Source of the DNA: Acidobacteriaceae bacterium
GTDB lineage: Bacteria > Acidobacteriota > Terriglobia > Terriglobales > Acidobacteriaceae
Direction of reading: 5' to 3'
DNA: 64,000 bases
NCBI GenBank assembly: GCA_035944135.1
Contig: DASZBM010000002.1
Coordinates: forward strand, 1,612,001 to 1,676,000
Of this stretch, positions 60,994 through 64,000 are shown in pieces (positions within the stretch are counted from its first letter, which is position 1; the number at the start of each line of letters is the position of its first letter). Both the position numbers and the translations under genes were made by a program. The notes under the pieces were generated by a model. The model did not search any database and was not told the DNA's origin. It was given only the letters and a program-made list of their open reading frames with translations.

Positions 60994-61707
60994 TTACGCC
61001 TTGGTCGCGATATCCGCGGTCTCGGCCTGCAGCTCAATGCCGGGGCCCATCGTGGAGCTCAGCACAATCCGCTTGATGTATTTGCCCTTCGCCGCTGACG
61101 GCTTCGCCTTCACAACAGCGGAAACGACCGTCATCGCGTTGGCCTCAAGCTTGTCCGGCGTGAAGCTCAGCTTGCCCACGGGAACATGAACCAGCGCCGT
61201 CTTGTCCGCGCGGAACTCGACCTTACCGGCCTTGATCTCGCGGATCGCACCGGCAACATCCGTCGTCACCGTGCCAGTCTTGGGATTCGGCATCAAGCCA
61301 CGCGGGCCGAGCACCTTCCCGAGACGGCCGACCGAACGCATCATGTCGGGCGTCGCAATCAGCGCGTCAAAAGCTGTCCAGTTCTCCTTCTGGATCTTCT
61401 CAACCAGGTCCTCGCCGCCAACAAACTCCGCGCCAGCCGCCTCGGCCTCGCGAACCTTGTCGCCCGAAGCGATGACCGCTACAACCTTGCTCTTTCCGCC
61501 CAAACCGTGGGGAAGAACGACCGTCCCGCGGACCATCTGGTCAGCGTGGCGGGTGTCGACACCCAGGCGCAGGGTCAGGTCGACGGTCTCGTCGAACTTG
61601 GCGAACTTCGCCTTCTGGAGCAGCGGGATTGCCTCGTTGATGGCATACGGACGCTTCTCGACAAGCGCGCGCGCCTTCGCTGTATTCTTGGAAACTTTAC
61701 GTGCCAT
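60994..61707 (-). CDS. rplA: Ribosomal protein L1
   Basis: A 237-residue L1 of the 50S stalk base; in many bacteria it also represses its own mRNA. The start [58 protein letters not shown] and [21 protein letters not shown] are diagnostic. The frame reaches 61815, but ATG 61707 with a GAAGAG site gives the standard N-terminus. No rplK lies upstream; the gene has its own promoter and leader, so it now heads the rplAJL-rpoBC block. Confidence 0.99.
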   Translation of the reverse strand: MARKVSKNTAKARALVEKRPYAINEAIPLLQKAKFAKFDETVDLTLRLGVDTRHADQMVRGTVVLPHGLGGKSKVVAVIASGDKVREAEAAGAEFVGGEDLVEKIQKENWTAFDALIATPDMMRSVGRLGKVLGPRGLMPNPKTGTVTTDVAGAIREIKAGKVEFRADKTALVHVPVGKLSFTPDKLEANAMTVVSAVVKAKPSAAKGKYIKRIVLSSTMGPGIELQAETADIATKA

Positions 61708-61805
61708 ATCTCTTCTAAATTCCCTTCGTCTCCCACCCCGGTTCCCTCGATCGGCTGGCGCCAGAGAGACATGCAGTGCACCGCATGGGCGTGGTTTCGA
61801 CTGCG

Positions 61806-61826
61806 GTCTGTGCAAGAGGCACAGAC
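61806..61826 (-). promoter_or_regulatory. Leader hairpin of rplA, possible L1-binding site
   Basis: A perfect 8-bp stem (GTCTGTGC / GCACAGAC) with loop CTCTT on the minus strand begins a few bases after the predicted transcription start and about 100 bases before the rplA ATG. L1 represses its operon by binding leader RNA in other bacteria; whether this stem is that site is inference. Confidence 0.45.
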
Positions 61827-61835
61827 AACCCTCTA

Positions 61836-61864
61836 AGTATGACGGAATTGGTTCGCAGAGTCAA
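61836..61864 (-). promoter_or_regulatory. Sigma-70 promoter of the rplA operon
   Basis: On the minus strand TTGACT (61859-61864) and CATACT (61836-61841) are separated by exactly 17 bases. It is oriented towards rplA and lies 129 bases upstream of its start codon. Confidence 0.75.
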
Positions 61865-61956
61865 CGGAACCCATGAAAAATGCCCAGTTTCGCTAGTTTC
61901 GGGCAACCATTCTCCGGGACAACGCGCTTTTGCGGCCTGTCGTCCCAATCCTGAGT

Positions 61957-62796
61957 ATGTGGGCCTTTGTACGCAAATCGGGCGCCAGACGGCGCATTTC
62001 GGGGCTGCCGATCGCATTGGCGATGGCACTGGCGGTGGGGTCTGCCGGAGCGCAGGATTCGAGAACGGATGCGGCCAAACCGGCCGAAAACATAGCCGCG
62101 ATAGCGGCATTGCCGGACTCTCCGGGCACGCTGCTGGCGGCCAGCACCTCAGACGCCGAGATCGCGCCGGACGCGCCGGTTGTGCCTGTGAGAAATGTCG
62201 AGGAAAGCGCCGTCGAAAGGCCCGCGCGCAAGTACCACCGCGTCGTACGTCCGTATGAGCAGGCCCAGCCGCTGGATGCGCTTGAGAAGGTCAAGTTGTC
62301 GATCGCCAGCCGCGTGACGGTGGGCGAAGCGTTTGGAACGGTGTTCTCCGCGGGCTGGAGCCAGTGGCGCAATAGCCGTCCCCACACGGGAACCGACACA
62401 GGAGCCTTCGAAGAACGCCTCCGCGATCTCGCCATCAAGCAGACGACGCAATCGTTCTTCGCCTACGGCGTCTACGCAGCTGCGTTCCGTGACGACCCGC
62501 GCTACTACATCATGGGTCCGACTATGACTCCGGTTCACCGCCTGGTATATGCGGCCGAGCGAACCGTAATCACGCAGAAGAACGACGGCTCGCCGGCGAT
62601 CAACTGGCCGAAGTTTGCGGGCATCGCGACCGCAACGGCGCTAACAACGGCCTATTACCCGAAGGTTGACCATGGATTTGGGAACGAATCCGAGGCCTTC
62701 GCGATGTCCCTCGCGACGTCGGTGCTGAACGACGAGCTGCATGAGTTCGGAGGGGATGTGTTCCGCCTGATTCGCCGGAATAAAGATCAAAAGTGA
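61957..62796 (+). CDS. Exported hypothetical protein with hydrophobic C-terminal half
   Basis: About 279 residues. A basic N-terminus and hydrophobic stretch (LPIALAMALAVGSAGAQ) form a signal peptide. Residues about 30-90 are Ala/Asp/Pro-rich and probably flexible. The rest is moderately hydrophobic with YGVYAAAFRDDPRYYIMG, NWPKFAGIATATALTTAYYP and FAMSLATSVLNDELHEFGGD. I know similar proteins only as conserved hypotheticals of Acidobacteria and cannot assign a role; an outer-membrane-associated location is conceivable. The open frame starts at TTG 61930, but ATG 61957 gives a better signal peptide; the ribosome site is weak. Divergent from rplA. Confidence 0.78.
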   Translation: MWAFVRKSGARRRISGLPIALAMALAVGSAGAQDSRTDAAKPAENIAAIAALPDSPGTLLAASTSDAEIAPDAPVVPVRNVEESAVERPARKYHRVVRPYEQAQPLDALEKVKLSIASRVTVGEAFGTVFSAGWSQWRNSRPHTGTDTGAFEERLRDLAIKQTTQSFFAYGVYAAAFRDDPRYYIMGPTMTPVHRLVYAAERTVITQKNDGSPAINWPKFAGIATATALTTAYYPKVDHGFGNESEAFAMSLATSVLNDELHEFGGDVFRLIRRNKDQK

Positions 62797-62849
62797 GCCT
62801 TGACACACCCAAACTATACCGCTACTCTCGTCTTCAATGAGGCGAAGAA

Positions 62850-63998
62850 ATGGCGAAAATCAAGACAGCTCCAGCGAACGGCCAGTTCCTCTTCCCTATC
62901 CTGCCTTCCGGGCCCGTCGGTCTGGCGCGGCTGGCCGCTGAAGCCACGCATGCGGACGACGGCCACCTCATCGAGTTCAAGGCGATGAAGGCACGCTCCC
63001 TGCTCAACCACTCCGTCTCGAAGCGCATGGGCTGGGTCGCCTGGTCCATTAATCCGTTCCGCGGATGCGAGTTCGGCTGCCGCTACTGTTACGCCCGCTA
63101 CACCCATCAGTTTCTTCAGCCAGAGCCGGTTGCCGATGTGCCCATCGGCACCTACGACGGGCCGGTGCAGCCCTGGGCGGCGGCCTTTGAGCATGAGATT
63201 TATTTGAAAGAGAACGCCGCGTGGCTGCTTGAGCAGGAGTTGAAGCGCATTGATCCGAAGCAGGAGATCGCCATCGGGACGGCGACAGATCCCTATCAGC
63301 CTGTTGAGAGGCGCGTGGGGATCACGCGATCGCTTCTGGAGGTCTTCGCGCGGCGTGAAGGATACCGCATCGGCATTGTTACCAAGTCGACGCTGATCGA
63401 ACGGGATATCGATCTGCTCGGCGAGATCGCGCAGAAGAACACGCTGGTGGTTCACCTCACAATCACGACGACGGACTCGGCGCTCGCGCGCAAGCTCGAG
63501 CCGCGTGCGCGGCGTCCGGATCTTCGCTTTGCTGCAGTGAAGAAGCTGCGCGATGCGGGCATAACGACGGGCGTGCTCTGTTCGCCGTTGCTGCCCGGAA
63601 TCAACGACACTCCGCGCGCGCTGGACGCGGTCGCCAGCCGCGCGGCGGCAGCGGGTGCGAGCTTCCTGGGAGCGCACCCGCTGTTTCTCAAGTCGTGCTC
63701 GCGTCCCACGTGGATGAGCTTTGTTCGCGAGCACTTCCCCCATCTTGTGGACGACTACACGAAGCGCTTCGCGCGCGCTGACTTCGTGGACGCGGGCTAT
63801 CGCGAGATGGTCGCCGAACGTGTACGCGCCGCCTGCCGCAAGCACGGACTCGCGCGCCGCTTTACCGATGCGCTGTTGTCGAATGCGCTCGGCTCGCAAG
63901 CCGCGGGAGCGATCGGGAAGAAGTCGCCGCAACCGGCACGCCTAACGGGATTCGCTTCCCCGCAGCACGCGCAAGGGACGCTCTTCGCGACTGCATGA
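62850..63998 (+). CDS. SPL/PA0069-type radical SAM protein
   Basis: A 382-residue radical SAM protein with the cluster motif RGCEFGCRYCYAR (C73, C77, C80; CX3CX2C) preceded by SINPFRGC, as in the spore-photoproduct-lyase-like PA0069 group. Further family marks are TATDPYQPVE, GIVTKSTLIERDIDLL, and TTDSALARKLEPRARRPD. The enzymes probably use a 5'-deoxyadenosyl radical, but their substrate is unknown; repair of thymine photoproducts is established only for true SPL of spore formers. GAGG precedes the ATG. The stop lies 2 bases before the window end, so the gene is complete. Confidence 0.92.
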   Translation: MAKIKTAPANGQFLFPILPSGPVGLARLAAEATHADDGHLIEFKAMKARSLLNHSVSKRMGWVAWSINPFRGCEFGCRYCYARYTHQFLQPEPVADVPIGTYDGPVQPWAAAFEHEIYLKENAAWLLEQELKRIDPKQEIAIGTATDPYQPVERRVGITRSLLEVFARREGYRIGIVTKSTLIERDIDLLGEIAQKNTLVVHLTITTTDSALARKLEPRARRPDLRFAAVKKLRDAGITTGVLCSPLLPGINDTPRALDAVASRAAAAGASFLGAHPLFLKSCSRPTWMSFVREHFPHLVDDYTKRFARADFVDAGYREMVAERVRAACRKHGLARRFTDALLSNALGSQAAGAIGKKSPQPARLTGFASPQHAQGTLFATA

Positions 63999-64000
63999 CC

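Overview
The window looks like chromosomal DNA of a diderm, GC-rich soil-type bacterium. The best guess is an Acidobacteriaceae-like member of the Acidobacteriota. This is an inference from LpxB (lipid A), PEP-CTERM vocabulary, a soluble MgtE-domain protein beside an Nramp-like transporter, M1-like/TPR and DUF6259-like exported proteins, and dispersed intergenic repeats, not from a 16S gene. No rRNA, tRNA, CRISPR array, intact insertion sequence or phage was seen.

Layout. 1-2.4 kb: the 3' end of a family-43-like glycosidase, an unrecognised exported protein and a secreted GH16 glucanase. 2.6-5.4 kb: glucuronate isomerase (uxaC), a HAD phosphatase and a MutT-like Nudix hydrolase. 5.4-10.0 kb (minus): a four-gene block with a soluble PRC/MgtE-N/CBS protein, a CgeB-like glycosyltransferase, an aldo/keto reductase and an Nramp-related transporter. 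10.1-12.2 kb (minus): LemA, a TPM protein and a DUF4142 protein. 12.3-19.0 kb: oligopeptidase B, an ABC exporter, a small membrane protein, a SCO protein and an MFS carrier. 19.0-25.5 kb: an AddB/AddA-like helicase-nuclease pair. 25.5-27.8 kb: a response regulator and a CHASE3/PAS histidine kinase. 27.8-33.3 kb: threonine aldolase, HemW, a second ABC exporter and an M23 peptidase. 33.3-36.6 kb (minus): a tightly packed envelope cluster of a DPGSG mini membrane protein, a NoeA-like methyltransferase and a sulfatase-fold membrane enzyme. 36.8-41.0 kb: YdeI-like protein, lpxB and an M1-like/TPR protein without catalytic residues.

41.0-42.6 kb is a 1.5-kb non-coding graveyard. It holds a PEP-CTERM tail remnant, eight ~50-bp tandem hairpin units ending in a strong UUCG terminator, a frameshifted SDR remnant, and a dispersed repeat whose second copy lies directly behind uxaC. 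42.6-49.8 kb: an RCK potassium channel, a 7-TM protein, a phospholipase-C-type lipoprotein, a nitrobindin-like protein and a DUF6259-like glycosidase. 49.8-61.7 kb (minus): rplA-rplJ-rplL-rpoB-rpoC, with a clear promoter and leader hairpin before rplA, a repeat-rich 856-bp gap between rplL and rpoB, and a 13-bp hairpin between rpoB and rpoC. rplK, nusG and secE are not upstream of rplA. Instead a divergent exported protein follows, and then an SPL/PA0069-type radical SAM protein.

The strongest candidates for something undescribed are the tandem-hairpin transcript (about 41476-41950), the dispersed repeat family, the lpxB gene with no canonical start codon, the soluble-MgtE/Nramp pair, and the DPGSG/methyltransferase/sulfatase cluster.
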